In this document: positions 9,509 to 17,443 of the stretch, piece by piece
How the letters are laid out: each line of letters starts with the position of its first letter
How positions within the stretch are numbered: position 1 is the stretch's first letter
Source of the DNA: Bacteroidota bacterium
GTDB lineage: Bacteria > Bacteroidota > Bacteroidia > NS11-12g > UBA955
NCBI GenBank assembly: GCA_947496065.1
Contig: CANMBF010000008.1
Span: 1-64,000 of the forward strand
Length of the DNA: 64,000 bases
Reading direction: 5' to 3'
Position numbers and translations under genes: made by a program
The notes under the pieces: generated by a model
What the model saw: the letters and a program-made list of their open reading frames with translations, nothing else
What the model was told of the DNA's origin: nothing
The model's database searches: none

Positions 9509-10093
9509 ATGATTTACCGTTTTAAAGTTTGGTTTGAAGAAGATGAAGATATTAATCGCGTGATTGATATTCAACCTACAGCTACATTTTTGGATTTACA
9601 TAATATTGTGCTGGATTCAATAGGCTTCAACAAAAAAGAAGCCTCTTCCTTTTATGTATCTGATGATAATTGGAGAAAAGGTAAAGAGGTAACCCTGATG
9701 GAGAATGGAAGCAAATTGCTAATGGACAAGGTTAAAATTAATGAACTTGTGAACGATCCTCATCAAAAATTCTTATATATTACTGATTTTAAAGAACAGT
9801 GGGCGCTTCATATTGAGTTACAAAGTATCCAAAATGATGTTAAAGGCATTAAATACCCTTTGATTTCAAAATCAACTGGTAAAGCACCCAAACAAAATGA
9901 AGGTTTAGGCCGATTTAAAATTGTTGATGAATCTGAGTTCGATGAAATTGCTAATAAACTAGTAAGTAAACAAGCACCTATGCTAGATGAGGGGTTTGAT
10001 GAGAATGCATTCGGTGAAGAGGGTGAAGATGAAGAAAACATAGAAGATGAATTTGGCACAAGCTATGGTGAAGGCGAAGAAGAACACATTTAA
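9509..10093 (+). CDS. Plasmid pRiA4b ORF-3-like protein
   Basis: Member of the pRiA4b ORF-3 family (sometimes labelled IS1096 passenger TnpR-like), a beta-grasp-like domain of unknown function that is common in chromosomes. The domain fills about 1-120: a YRFKVWFEED start, the LHNIVLDSIGF helix and the DDNWRKGKEV turn. The last 50 residues of the 194 are very acidic (runs of Glu and Asp, ending EGEEEHI), which could contact a basic partner. It lies between cca and the PhnP-like gene with gaps of 18 and 14 bases. Nothing around it suggests a mobile element. Confidence 0.8.
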   Translation: MIYRFKVWFEEDEDINRVIDIQPTATFLDLHNIVLDSIGFNKKEASSFYVSDDNWRKGKEVTLMENGSKLLMDKVKINELVNDPHQKFLYITDFKEQWALHIELQSIQNDVKGIKYPLISKSTGKAPKQNEGLGRFKIVDESEFDEIANKLVSKQAPMLDEGFDENAFGEEGEDEENIEDEFGTSYGEGEEEHI

Positions 10094-10107
10094 ATTCAAT
10101 TAAGTCT

Positions 10108-10872
10108 ATGCAAATTACCTTTCTTGGCACTGGCACATCACAAGGTGTACCCCTAATAGCTTGCCAATGCAAGGTTTGCAAAAGTTCGAATTTTAAAGAC
10201 AATCGCTTAAGAAGTAGTATTCAAATTGACATAAATGGCAAGGTTTTAGTGATTGATAGCGGTCCTGATTTTCGGCAACAAATGTTGAGAAACAATACCC
10301 TTCAATTAGACGGACTTATTTTTACACACGAGCATAAGGATCATATTGCAGGAATGGATGATATTCGTGCATTTAACTATATCAATCAAAAGGCCATTGA
10401 TGTCTATGCGACTTTCAATGTGCAAGCGGCTTTAAGACGCGAATTTCAATACATTTTTTCTGATTTTAAATATCCTGGGATTCCAGAAATAGATTTTATA
10501 ACCATATCCCCGGATTCAGATTTTATGGCGGCAGAAGTTCCCATTACACCCATTGAGGTCATGCACTATAAACTTCCCGTCCTTGGCTTTAGAATTAATG
10601 ATTTTACCTATATTACTGATGCTAATTTTATAGACAATAAAAACAAAGATAAAATTAGAGGAAGTAAGGTTTTAGTATTAAACGCGCTAAGACATGAAAA
10701 GCATATCAGTCATTTTACATTAAAAGAAGCCATAGAAGTTGCAAAGGGTTTAGAAATACCAGAAGTATATTTCACTCATATCAGCCATCAATTGGGATTA
10801 CACGATGAAATAAATAATTCACTTCCGCATGGGATGTATTTGGCTTGGGATGAACTAAAAATTACTGTCTAG
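10108..10872 (+). CDS. PhnP-like metallo-beta-lactamase phosphodiesterase
   Basis: MBL-fold hydrolase of the PhnP/RNase Z-like group; PhnP itself cleaves a cyclic ribosyl phosphate, but no phosphonate genes are near, so the substrate here is open. The 254 residues open with FLGTGTSQGVP, followed by a Cys cluster CQCKVC (19-24) like the structural zinc site of PhnP. The metal motif HEHKDH is near 74-79, with MHYKLPVLGF near 152, a TDAN aspartate near 171 and a late THISHQLG pair near 226. Likely co-transcribed with the pRiA4b ORF-3-like gene. Confidence 0.85.
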   Translation: MQITFLGTGTSQGVPLIACQCKVCKSSNFKDNRLRSSIQIDINGKVLVIDSGPDFRQQMLRNNTLQLDGLIFTHEHKDHIAGMDDIRAFNYINQKAIDVYATFNVQAALRREFQYIFSDFKYPGIPEIDFITISPDSDFMAAEVPITPIEVMHYKLPVLGFRINDFTYITDANFIDNKNKDKIRGSKVLVLNALRHEKHISHFTLKEAIEVAKGLEIPEVYFTHISHQLGLHDEINNSLPHGMYLAWDELKITV

Positions 10873-10876
10873 AACC

Positions 10877-11792
10877 TTATTTTTTTTGGTTTCTTATATA
10901 CTTATATTTTAAGTTCAATAATTTCATTTCAACCTTATTGGCCAGATAGTTGACTTGTTTCCTAATAAACTTTCTAATTTCCCCAACACCAGCAACTTTG
11001 TAATAAAAGTCTTCGAAAAATAACAGAATATCTTGTCGAGAAATTTTACTCAAACTGGGATCAAAGAGTTGTATTTTTTTATCGTGCCAATGGATTAAAA
11101 AAGGATATCCTTGTCTGCTTATAATACGTTCAATGTTTACTAATTGTGTTTCTGGGTGCAATCCTTCGCGCATAAAATCCAAACGTCTTAGAGTGATTTC
11201 GCCCCTATCTGCTTTCTTCATTAACATATAATTTAATAAAGGTTGCTCGCCTCCAAATGTAAAGGCTTCACGGAACAATTGAATCCTGGGTTCTTTCCAT
11301 TCAATAAAACGGCTGAATTCTTCTCTTTTAAAGGTATCTGTTGTACCAACAAATTGACCAGTATTAAATGTGAAATTCGGAATATTAAATTCTGGATCGA
11401 TTAGCTTTATTTTTTCAGGATTAAAATAATATTTTAACATGAATTCATGAGATTAAAGTTCACTATTTACTAGCCAATCATCTTCGTATTGTTCTAAAAT
11501 TTCTAAAATTTGACCTATAAAGATTATATCGGAATCAAGCATTAGGAATCTTTTCTTTTTGAAAAAATACTTCAAATTTAGAAAAGCCCCAACCATAGGA
11601 TTTAGCGTTTTGGGGGAACACTGAAACATTGAATTTTTTTTCTAATTCAGTAGAATTAAAATTTCCACTTTTTAAGTCCTTTATCAGAACGATAGGAATG
11701 TTTGGATACCAATAACGAATACTGGCAACGCATATTCTTGTTAATCGAAAATCAAGTTTGTAACAGGGTATATAAATGACTTCAATTTTCAT
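10877..11792 (-). pseudogene. Broken glycosyltransferase-like gene (frameshift plus stop)
   Basis: Three fragments of one glycosyltransferase-like protein lie in order on the minus strand. The first (11792-11538, 85 codons) ends soon after GWGFSKFEVFF. Removing one base from the A6/T6 run at 11562-11567 joins it to a second frame that reads KKKRFLMLDSDIIFIGQ, with the DSD motif of a sugar-nucleotide-binding site. That frame meets a TAA at 11455-11453 but continues in phase, five codons later, into a 187-residue stretch (11440-10877) with FNTGQFVGT, GGEQPLLNY and PFLIHWHDKK. One frameshift and one stop therefore separate it from an intact gene of about 300 residues. It could still be expressed as pieces; an assembly error could explain the homopolymer shift but less easily the stop. 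Confidence 0.78.
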
Positions 11793-11830
11793 ATATTTAA
11801 CTATTTTAAATATAGTTTATTAATACAATG

Positions 11831-11838
11831 CAAACATA
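11831..11838 (-). promoter_or_regulatory. -7 box upstream of the broken glycosyltransferase gene
   Basis: TATGTTTG on the minus strand fits TAnnTTTG, about 38 bases before the ATG at 11792. The promoter may still be intact although the gene is not. Confidence 0.4.
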
Positions 11839-11895
11839 CTTATTTCATCTTATAAAAAGAACAGTCTTTATTATCATGAGTTAATTAAAATTAAA

Positions 11896-11915
11896 ATTAT
11901 GATTAAAATCATAAT
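11896..11915. repeat. 20-base inverted repeat between divergent genes
   Basis: ATTATGAT-TAAA-ATCATAAT is a perfect 8-base palindrome with a 4-base centre, placed between the glycosyltransferase pseudogene and the dioxygenase gene and about 44 bases before the chosen ATG. It could be an operator; in AT-rich DNA chance is also possible. Confidence 0.35.
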
Positions 11916-11958
11916 CTTTGTAAACCAATTAAAATTATTTTACACTGGTATTTTTAAA

Positions 11959-12906
11959 ATGGAACGTAAACGCTTTATTAAATTAGTAGCAGGCACAACA
12001 GGCATGATAACATTAGGATCTTTTAACAAAATAACCCACTTACTCGATGAGGAAGATAAAAAACTCCCCGTAATTTTTATAGGACATGGTTCGCCAATGA
12101 ATGGCATTGAAGATAATAATTTCAGCAGGCGTTGGAAGCAAATTGGTGAGGACATTAGTTTACCAAAGACTGTATTGTGTATTTCTGCGCATTGGTTAAC
12201 CAATGGCACCAAGATTACTGCGATGAGCCAGCCTCAGACCATTCATGATTTTGGTGGATTTCCAAAAGCACTTTTTGATATACAATATCCAGCACCTGGC
12301 AATCCTGAATTGGCTGCTGAGACTTCTAAAATGATAAAAAAAACGAGCGTTGATTTGGATCATGAATGGGGATTAGACCATGGTACTTGGTCGGTCGTTA
12401 AAAATATGTATCCACTAGCAAATATTCCAGTTTTACAACTAAGCATTGATTATAATCAACCATTACAATACCATTATGAATTGGCTAAAGAATTGAGCGC
12501 CTTGCGAAAGAAAGGTGTATTAATTATAGGCAGTGGCAATATGATTCATAATTTGAGAATGGTAGCTTGGGACAAAATGAATGTTCCTAATTATGGTTAC
12601 GACTGGGCCATAGAAATGAACACAACTTTTAAAAAGTATATAACCGATAGAAATCATCAGGCATTGATTGAATATCAAAAAATGGGGGCTTCAGCGATGT
12701 TAGCAATTCCAACCCCCGACCATTATATTCCGCTTATTTATACTTTAGCATTGCAAGACAATAATGATTCTGTTAGCTTTTTTAATGATGAATTGGTGGC
12801 TGGGTCATTAAATATGACCTCAGTTCTAATTTCTAGCGATGAGCGTAATTCAAGTCTTAAAATACCGTCAAATCAAAAAGATTCGATAGTTACAGATACC
12901 ATATAA
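11959..12906 (+). CDS. DODA-type extradiol ring-cleavage dioxygenase (YgiD family)
   Basis: Member of the class III extradiol dioxygenase family typified by YgiD/4,5-DOPA dioxygenase. Metal ligands and family motifs are present: FIGHGSPMN near 37-45, CISAHWLT near 74-81, GSGNMIHNL near 192-200 and PTPDHYIPL near 250. The ATG at 11959 gives MERKRFIKL, a basic start before a short hydrophobic stretch, which looks like an export signal of Tat type but without a clean twin arginine. The longer in-frame start at 11899 lies inside an inverted repeat and adds residues not typical of the family. It ends in a strong terminator. Confidence 0.86.
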   Translation: MERKRFIKLVAGTTGMITLGSFNKITHLLDEEDKKLPVIFIGHGSPMNGIEDNNFSRRWKQIGEDISLPKTVLCISAHWLTNGTKITAMSQPQTIHDFGGFPKALFDIQYPAPGNPELAAETSKMIKKTSVDLDHEWGLDHGTWSVVKNMYPLANIPVLQLSIDYNQPLQYHYELAKELSALRKKGVLIIGSGNMIHNLRMVAWDKMNVPNYGYDWAIEMNTTFKKYITDRNHQALIEYQKMGASAMLAIPTPDHYIPLIYTLALQDNNDSVSFFNDELVAGSLNMTSVLISSDERNSSLKIPSNQKDSIVTDTI

Positions 12907-12929
12907 TTGATCCTAAAAAGGATAGTCAT

Positions 12930-12965
12930 AAAAAAAGGATAGTCAAATTGACTATCCTTTTTTTA
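12930..12965. terminator. Bidirectional rho-independent terminator
   Basis: A near-perfect hairpin with A-rich 5' arm and T-rich 3' arm (GGATAGTCAA paired with TTGACTATCC, flanked by A7 and T7). It separates the converging dioxygenase gene and rpsA and should work for both. Part of the 5' arm (AAAAGGATAGTCA) is also present just upstream at 12916-12929. Confidence 0.88.
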
Positions 12966-12980
12966 TGATATAAATTTTAA

Positions 12981-15101
12981 TTAAAAAGTTTTCGCTTCTT
13001 CAATCCATACATGCCATTGCTCAAGGCTGGTCATGCTGTCTTGACTCTCTAACTCAGCTATTTTTTCGTCAGTTAAGGCGATTAAATCTGCATAAGTGTT
13101 AATTCCAAGGGCGTTTAATCTTTTTTCAAATGCTGGTCCAACACCAGTTATTTTCTTAAGATCATCGCCTTTTGCGGTTTCTTTTTCTTCAACTTCAACA
13201 ACTTTCTTTTCAGCTTTTGGTTTAGATTCAGTAGTTGGTTTACTTCCTGCATTATCAAACATTGCTTTTAAGTCGCTAAATGCATCTAATTCGCCTAAAG
13301 AAGACTTATCAGTTGTTTTATTCATAGGCTTACCTGTTTTAGCGCCAGATTTTGCAGATTTATCAGCATTATCTTCTGATTTTCTGTTTTTATCTTCAGC
13401 TTTCCAAGTATTGGTATGAGATAGAACGATGCTTTTGCTTTCTTTGTTGAATTCAATAACTTCGAAAGTAAGCACTTCATCTTCTTTTATTTTACCACCG
13501 TTTTCTTTAACTAAATGGCGTTTAGGAGCGAATCCTTCTATACCATATTGTAATTGAACGTTAGCACCTTTATCATTTTGTGAAGTAACAGTTGCTTCAT
13601 GGTTAGAACCTAATCTGAAGATGGTTTCGAACGTATCCCAAGGATTTTCTTCTAATTGTTTGTGTCCTAATGATAAACGTCTGTTTTCAGCATCTACCTC
13701 TAAAACTACAACATCAATTTTTTCATCTTTCTTGATAAATTCAGATGGATGTTTAATTTTCTTGGTCCATGATAAATCAGAAACGTGAATTAAACCATCT
13801 ACACCTTCTTCTAACTCTATGAATAAACCATAACTGGTTAAATTCTTAACAGTACCATTGTGTTTGCTACCTACTTTGTATTTTTCAACGATAGAAGCCC
13901 ATGGATCCGGTGTTAATTGTTTGATGCCTAGTGACATTTTATGCTCTTCTTTATCTAAAGATAAAACGATTGCTTCAACATCATCACCTGCTTTAAGGAA
14001 ATCGTGAGGAGTTCTTAAATGGCTACTCCAACTCATTTCAGAAACGTGAACTAAGCCTTCAACTCCTGGTTTAATTTCGATGAATGCACCGTAATCAGCA
14101 ACAGTAACTACTTTGCCAGTAATTTTTTCACCTATTTTAATTGCTTCACCTAAAGTATCCCAAGGGTGTTCTGTTAATTGTTTCATGCCTAAAGAAATAC
14201 GTTTCTTTTCGTCATCAAACTCAAGAACCACAACATTGATTTTTTGATCTAATTTCAATAACTCCTCTGGGTGATTAATTCTACCCCAAGAGATATCTGT
14301 GATGTGCAATAAGCCATCGATACCACCTAAATCAACAAATACACCAAATGGCGCAATATTTTTAACAATACCTTCAAGTACCTGACCTTTTTCTAATTTA
14401 GAAAGAATATCAGATTTTTGTGCTTCGATATCATCTTCGATCAATGCTTTGTGCGAGATAACAACATTTTTGAATACATCGTTTACTTTAACAATTTTGA
14501 ATTCCATGTCTTTACCAACATATTGATCGTAATCTTTAATTGGTTTAACATCGATTTGTGAACCAGGTAAGAAAGCATCAATGCCCATGACATCAACGAC
14601 TAAACCACCCTTGGTTCTATTTTTAACTAAACCTGTTAAAATAGTACCTTCTTCCATGGCTTTCAAGATATGCTCCCATGCTTTTTCTTGAATAGCGCGC
14701 TTACGGGATAAGATTAATTGACCGTTTTCGTCTTCTGTATTTTCAACATAAACTTCAACAGTATCACCTACTTTAACTTCTGCTAAATCCTTAAATTCAT
14801 TTTTCGAAATGATTCCATCAGATTTAAAACCCACATTCACTACAATCTCTCTCTCAGAAATGGCTACAATATAACCACTTACTAACTCATTTTGAGTTAA
14901 GCTTTTTAAAGAACCAGAATATAAATTCTCTAATTCTTTGCGTTGGCTTTTGTCATAATTGCCAAAACCAGCATTGTCCATGCTCCAATCGAAATCTCCC
15001 GCAGCTGGAGCTGTTTCTTTTTTGTTGCGGGTAGTTGGGGTTTCTGCGGCTGCTTCAACATTTGTTGTAGCGTTGCCTTCGTTTAATTGTTCTTCTGTCA
15101 A
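12981..15101 (-). CDS. rpsA: 30S ribosomal protein S1 with C-terminal helix-hairpin-helix domain
   Basis: Ribosomal protein S1, which binds mRNA and helps initiation. Six S1 (OB-fold) repeats are visible from about residue 60 to 570; repeats three to five carry the VFVDLGGIDGLLH and AFIEIKPGVEGLVH pattern. A charged low-complexity linker follows, then a helix-hairpin-helix domain (LKKITGVGPAFEKRL near 650-664) to the end. The start is TTG at 15101: it follows AAAGGAGG (15118-15111), a strong Shine-Dalgarno 9 bases upstream. The longer in-frame TTG at 15131 lies inside a TAnnTTTG -7 box and so would precede the transcript. The protein is then 706 residues, longer than typical S1 because of the HhH tail. 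Confidence 0.92.
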   Translation of the reverse strand: MTEEQLNEGNATTNVEAAAETPTTRNKKETAPAAGDFDWSMDNAGFGNYDKSQRKELENLYSGSLKSLTQNELVSGYIVAISEREIVVNVGFKSDGIISKNEFKDLAEVKVGDTVEVYVENTEDENGQLILSRKRAIQEKAWEHILKAMEEGTILTGLVKNRTKGGLVVDVMGIDAFLPGSQIDVKPIKDYDQYVGKDMEFKIVKVNDVFKNVVISHKALIEDDIEAQKSDILSKLEKGQVLEGIVKNIAPFGVFVDLGGIDGLLHITDISWGRINHPEELLKLDQKINVVVLEFDDEKKRISLGMKQLTEHPWDTLGEAIKIGEKITGKVVTVADYGAFIEIKPGVEGLVHVSEMSWSSHLRTPHDFLKAGDDVEAIVLSLDKEEHKMSLGIKQLTPDPWASIVEKYKVGSKHNGTVKNLTSYGLFIELEEGVDGLIHVSDLSWTKKIKHPSEFIKKDEKIDVVVLEVDAENRRLSLGHKQLEENPWDTFETIFRLGSNHEATVTSQNDKGANVQLQYGIEGFAPKRHLVKENGGKIKEDEVLTFEVIEFNKESKSIVLSHTNTWKAEDKNRKSEDNADKSAKSGAKTGKPMNKTTDKSSLGELDAFSDLKAMFDNAGSKPTTESKPKAEKKVVEVEEKETAKGDDLKKITGVGPAFEKRLNALGINTYADLIALTDEKIAELESQDSMTSLEQWHVWIEEAKTF

Positions 15102-15110
15102 ATTTAATTT

Positions 15111-15118
15111 CCTCCTTT
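15111..15118 (-). promoter_or_regulatory. Strong Shine-Dalgarno of rpsA
   Basis: AAAGGAGG on the minus strand matches the anti-Shine-Dalgarno core of 16S rRNA, 9 bases before TTG 15101. Strong Shine-Dalgarno sites are rare in Bacteroidota, where the anti-Shine-Dalgarno is known to be masked on the ribosome. Its presence decides the start codon here. Confidence 0.8.
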
Positions 15119-15128
15119 GTTTGGGCTG

Positions 15129-15136
15129 CAAAATTA
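15129..15136 (-). promoter_or_regulatory. -7 box of rpsA
   Basis: TAATTTTG on the minus strand fits TAnnTTTG. A start about 7 bases downstream gives a leader of roughly 20 bases that includes the Shine-Dalgarno. No clear -33 TTG. The 15137-15412 gap upstream holds no gene I can support. Confidence 0.55.
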
Positions 15137-15412
15137 ATTAATATTTATTTAATTACCTATTGTTTTTTATTTGACATGATGGCTTGATTATCAATTCAAT
15201 AGATTTATACAAGTTTAGGCTAAAAAAAAATGCTGGGAAATCGAAATGCTAGGGTTGGCGAATGACAACAAAAATTAATTGATATGTGCGATTAAGTAAT
15301 TAATTTCAGTGTATTACAAGATTGAATTAGGTTTGTATTAAAGCAATTCTTACAAATCAATAGATATTAAAATTTAAAAGTAATCCTATGAATCTTATTA
15401 AAATAAATTTAT

Positions 15413-15859
15413 TTATTTTTTAAAATAAGGCCAAATTTTGCTTTTAATCCTTGCTAATTGGAGCTTCGTTTTAATTTCAATTTCGGTGGTTTCCTCTAAT
15501 TCTGTTTGCTTTTTATTCAGAGCATCAAAAATGGCGAATAAAATTAAATTCTGTTCAGATTTGCTGGAATCTTTTGAATAATCAAGCATTTTAAATAAGT
15601 CCAAATAAAGTTTACTCAAATCGGTTTCCTCCATTTTTTTAATTTCATTAATGGAATTAAGTTTAAGATTTCTTAATAGAATTTTCTCAATTGAGACCTC
15701 ATTTAACACTGGTTGTTTTGGAACTTCTTTAAAAGTATCACTTAACAGTTCTTCTATTGAATTCAAATTATAGCCATTGACATTTGAATGATTATCAGAA
15801 TTGTTATGACAAGCGCAAAAAAGAAGAAAAAATAAGCCAATAAGTAACTTGGTTTTCAT
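15413..15859 (-). CDS. Small lipoprotein of unknown function
   Basis: I do not recognise a family. The 148-residue product starts with a lipoprotein signal (LFCAC lipobox, Cys 17), then a Ser/Asn-rich stretch and a mainly helical body with many Leu, Lys and Glu residues (about 35-140). A TAAATTTG -7 box (15872-15865) ends 5 bases before the ATG, supporting expression and this start. It is separated from the next lipoprotein gene by a terminator, so it is probably a single-gene unit. Confidence 0.62.
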   Translation of the reverse strand: MKTKLLIGLFFLLFCACHNNSDNHSNVNGYNLNSIEELLSDTFKEVPKQPVLNEVSIEKILLRNLKLNSINEIKKMEETDLSKLYLDLFKMLDYSKDSSKSEQNLILFAIFDALNKKQTELEETTEIEIKTKLQLARIKSKIWPYFKK

Positions 15860-15864
15860 AATTT

Positions 15865-15872
15865 CAAATTTA
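15865..15872 (-). promoter_or_regulatory. -7 box of the small lipoprotein gene
   Basis: TAAATTTG on the minus strand fits TAnnTTTG, 5 bases before the ATG at 15859. Confidence 0.5.
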
Positions 15873-15899
15873 AGGACTTAAAATATTAAACTGCAAAAA

Positions 15900-15928
15900 A
15901 AAAAGTCGAGAATTATTCTCAACTTTTT
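15900..15928. terminator. Bidirectional hairpin terminator
   Basis: AAAAAGTCGAGAA and TTCTCAACTTTTT form a stem with one C-A mismatch and a short TTA loop. It lies just downstream of the Ala-rich lipoprotein gene read on the minus strand. Confidence 0.75.
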
Positions 15929-15951
15929 CAATATAGTTTGCTAAGTTTTGA

Positions 15952-16362
15952 TTATTTCTTAATCATTTCTTTTGCAGCCTCTTTCACTTCTTCAACTTTA
16001 CCGTCTAATGGAGTAGTAGCAGCAGTTGTATCGGCCATCATTGTAGCAGCTTTTTCAGCGTCCATTTTAGTTTTGAAATCAACACCGGCAGCATTCCAAG
16101 ACTCAGTAGCAGTAGCTAAAGCAGCTTTTCCAGCCTCATCTAATTCTTCCATTTTTATTGAAGCAACCACAGCATTAAATTCTTCAGTATAAGTCGCTAA
16201 TGCAACTGAATCGTGAGCAGGAGCCGCAGCAATTACAGTTTTAACAGAATCTACCCATGCAGTTAATTTGGTTAAGTTGGCAGATGACTCAGTTACAGTT
16301 GGAGCATTGTTACAAGCTGCAAATAAAGATGCAACCAAAGAAGCGATGATTAATTTTTTCAT
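15952..16362 (-). CDS. Small Ala-rich lipoprotein
   Basis: No family recognised. The 136 residues begin with a lipoprotein signal (SLFAAC, Cys 16); the rest is Ala-, Thr-, Lys- and Glu-rich and predicted helical, with no cysteine or catalytic motif. It has the clearest promoter in the window (TTTG-N19-TATTTTTG) and its own terminator, pointing to a monocistronic and probably well-expressed surface or periplasmic-face protein. Confidence 0.68.
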   Translation of the reverse strand: MKKLIIASLVASLFAACNNAPTVTESSANLTKLTAWVDSVKTVIAAAPAHDSVALATYTEEFNAVVASIKMEELDEAGKAALATATESWNAAGVDFKTKMDAEKAATMMADTTAATTPLDGKVEEVKEAAKEMIKK

Positions 16363-16388
16363 TTTTTATTTATTTCTTAAATTTCGAG

Positions 16389-16419
16389 CAAAAATAAAAA
16401 TAAAATTTACTAAAACAAA
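16389..16419 (-). promoter_or_regulatory. Bacteroidota-type promoter of the Ala-rich lipoprotein gene
   Basis: On the minus strand a -33 TTTG (16419-16416), 19-base spacer and -7 TATTTTTG (16396-16389) match the Bacteroidota consensus in both boxes and spacing. The -33 box lies just beyond the def stop. Confidence 0.75.
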
Positions 16420-16420
16420 T

Positions 16421-16975
16421 TTATTTTTTTAACGGAAAACGCATCTTATAATCATGCTCAACGCGCCCTAAACTGATGTTGTTTAACTTCCCTTTTAATA
16501 GATTTTTTTTGAGTGGTGTAACGTAATCTACAAATAATTTCCCTTCAATATGATCGTATTCATGTTGAATAATTCTAGCAGCCATTCCATCAAACGACGT
16601 TTCCTGTTCATAGAAATTTTCATCGAAAAAACGAATGGTCAATTCTGGCTTGCGACTCACGTTTTCGCGTATGGTTGGAATGCTTAAACAGCCTTCTTCA
16701 TATTTCCATGGCTCTCCCCACTCATTTAAAATGGTTGGATTAATAAAAACTCTCTTGAAATCTGCAGGCTTTAGACCTTCTATTGGGGTACCATCCACAA
16801 TAAAAATTCTTATAGGCAATCCAATTTGGGGTGCGGCTAGTCCAATCCCATTGCTTTCGTACATGGTATCGAACATGTTGGCTATTAAATCCTGTAAATT
16901 TGGATAATTCGGATCTATCTCTGAGCATTTTTTTCGCAATACTGGCGATCCATAGGCGTAGATTGGTAATATCAT
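16421..16975 (-). CDS. def: Peptide deformylase
   Basis: Removes the formyl group from nascent protein N-termini, using a metal ion. All three signature motifs are present in the 184 residues: GIGLAAPQ at 43-50, EGCLS with the metal-binding Cys 96, and HEYDH with His 138, Glu 139 and His 142. Length is normal. The ATG overlaps the ruvX stop by 4 bases (ATGA), so ruvX and def are translationally linked. Confidence 0.97.
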   Translation of the reverse strand: MILPIYAYGSPVLRKKCSEIDPNYPNLQDLIANMFDTMYESNGIGLAAPQIGLPIRIFIVDGTPIEGLKPADFKRVFINPTILNEWGEPWKYEEGCLSIPTIRENVSRKPELTIRFFDENFYEQETSFDGMAARIIQHEYDHIEGKLFVDYVTPLKKNLLKGKLNNISLGRVEHDYKMRFPLKK

Positions 16976-17382
16976 TTGGAGGCTAAATAAGTTTGCAAAA
17001 TTAATGCAGCTGCTACTGTATCTACAAGTTTTTTATTTTTTCTATCTTTTTTTTTATACCCAGCATCTATTAAAGTCTGCTTGGCCATTCGACTTGTTAA
17101 CCTTTCATCTATTTTTATAACAGGATGATTTGGAAAATTTTCTTTTAATTTTTTTTCAAATGCTATAACCAATTGCGTAGCATCTGTCTCTGTACCATCT
17201 AAGTTTAATGGTGAGCCTAGTACAATCGTTTCAACATTTTCTTTCGCAAAATATAGTTTCAAATAATCCAATATTTTTGAAGTGTCGATGGTATCAAGCG
17301 GATAGGCAATCATTTGCAATGGGTCGGTTACCGCTACCCCTGTTCTTTTCTCTCCATAATCAAGTGCAATTATTCTACTCAT
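16972..17382 (-). CDS. ruvX: Holliday junction resolvase-like protein YqgF/RuvX
   Basis: RNase H-fold protein of the YqgF family, involved in pre-16S rRNA maturation in E. coli and proposed as a Holliday-junction nuclease. The 136 residues start with IALDYGEKRTGVA (Asp 8 in the first catalytic strand), followed by VLGSPLNLDGTE near 55-66, KIDERLTS near 89-96 and a C-terminal DTVAAALIL with the last acidic residue. It precedes def with a 4-base overlap and diverges from lysA. Confidence 0.93.
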   Translation of the reverse strand: MSRIIALDYGEKRTGVAVTDPLQMIAYPLDTIDTSKILDYLKLYFAKENVETIVLGSPLNLDGTETDATQLVIAFEKKLKENFPNHPVIKIDERLTSRMAKQTLIDAGYKKKDRKNKKLVDTVAAALILQTYLASK

Positions 17383-17390
17383 TTAAATAT

Positions 17391-17406
17391 AATGCAAGAT
17401 TGCATT
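17391..17406. repeat. 16-base inverted repeat between ruvX and lysA
   Basis: AATGCAA-GA-TTGCATT is a perfect 7-base palindrome in the 61-base space between divergent ruvX and lysA. Such a position suits an operator for either gene. No regulator is known. Confidence 0.4.
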
Positions 17407-17443
17407 TTTATGTTCAGTATAAAAAAATTAATTTCGCACAATT

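Noticed and set aside
9509-10093. pRiA4b ORF-3 / 'IS1096 passenger' protein as a mark of a mobile element
   Set aside because: No transposase, inverted ends, target-site duplication or unusual composition nearby; the gene sits between housekeeping-type genes with short gaps.
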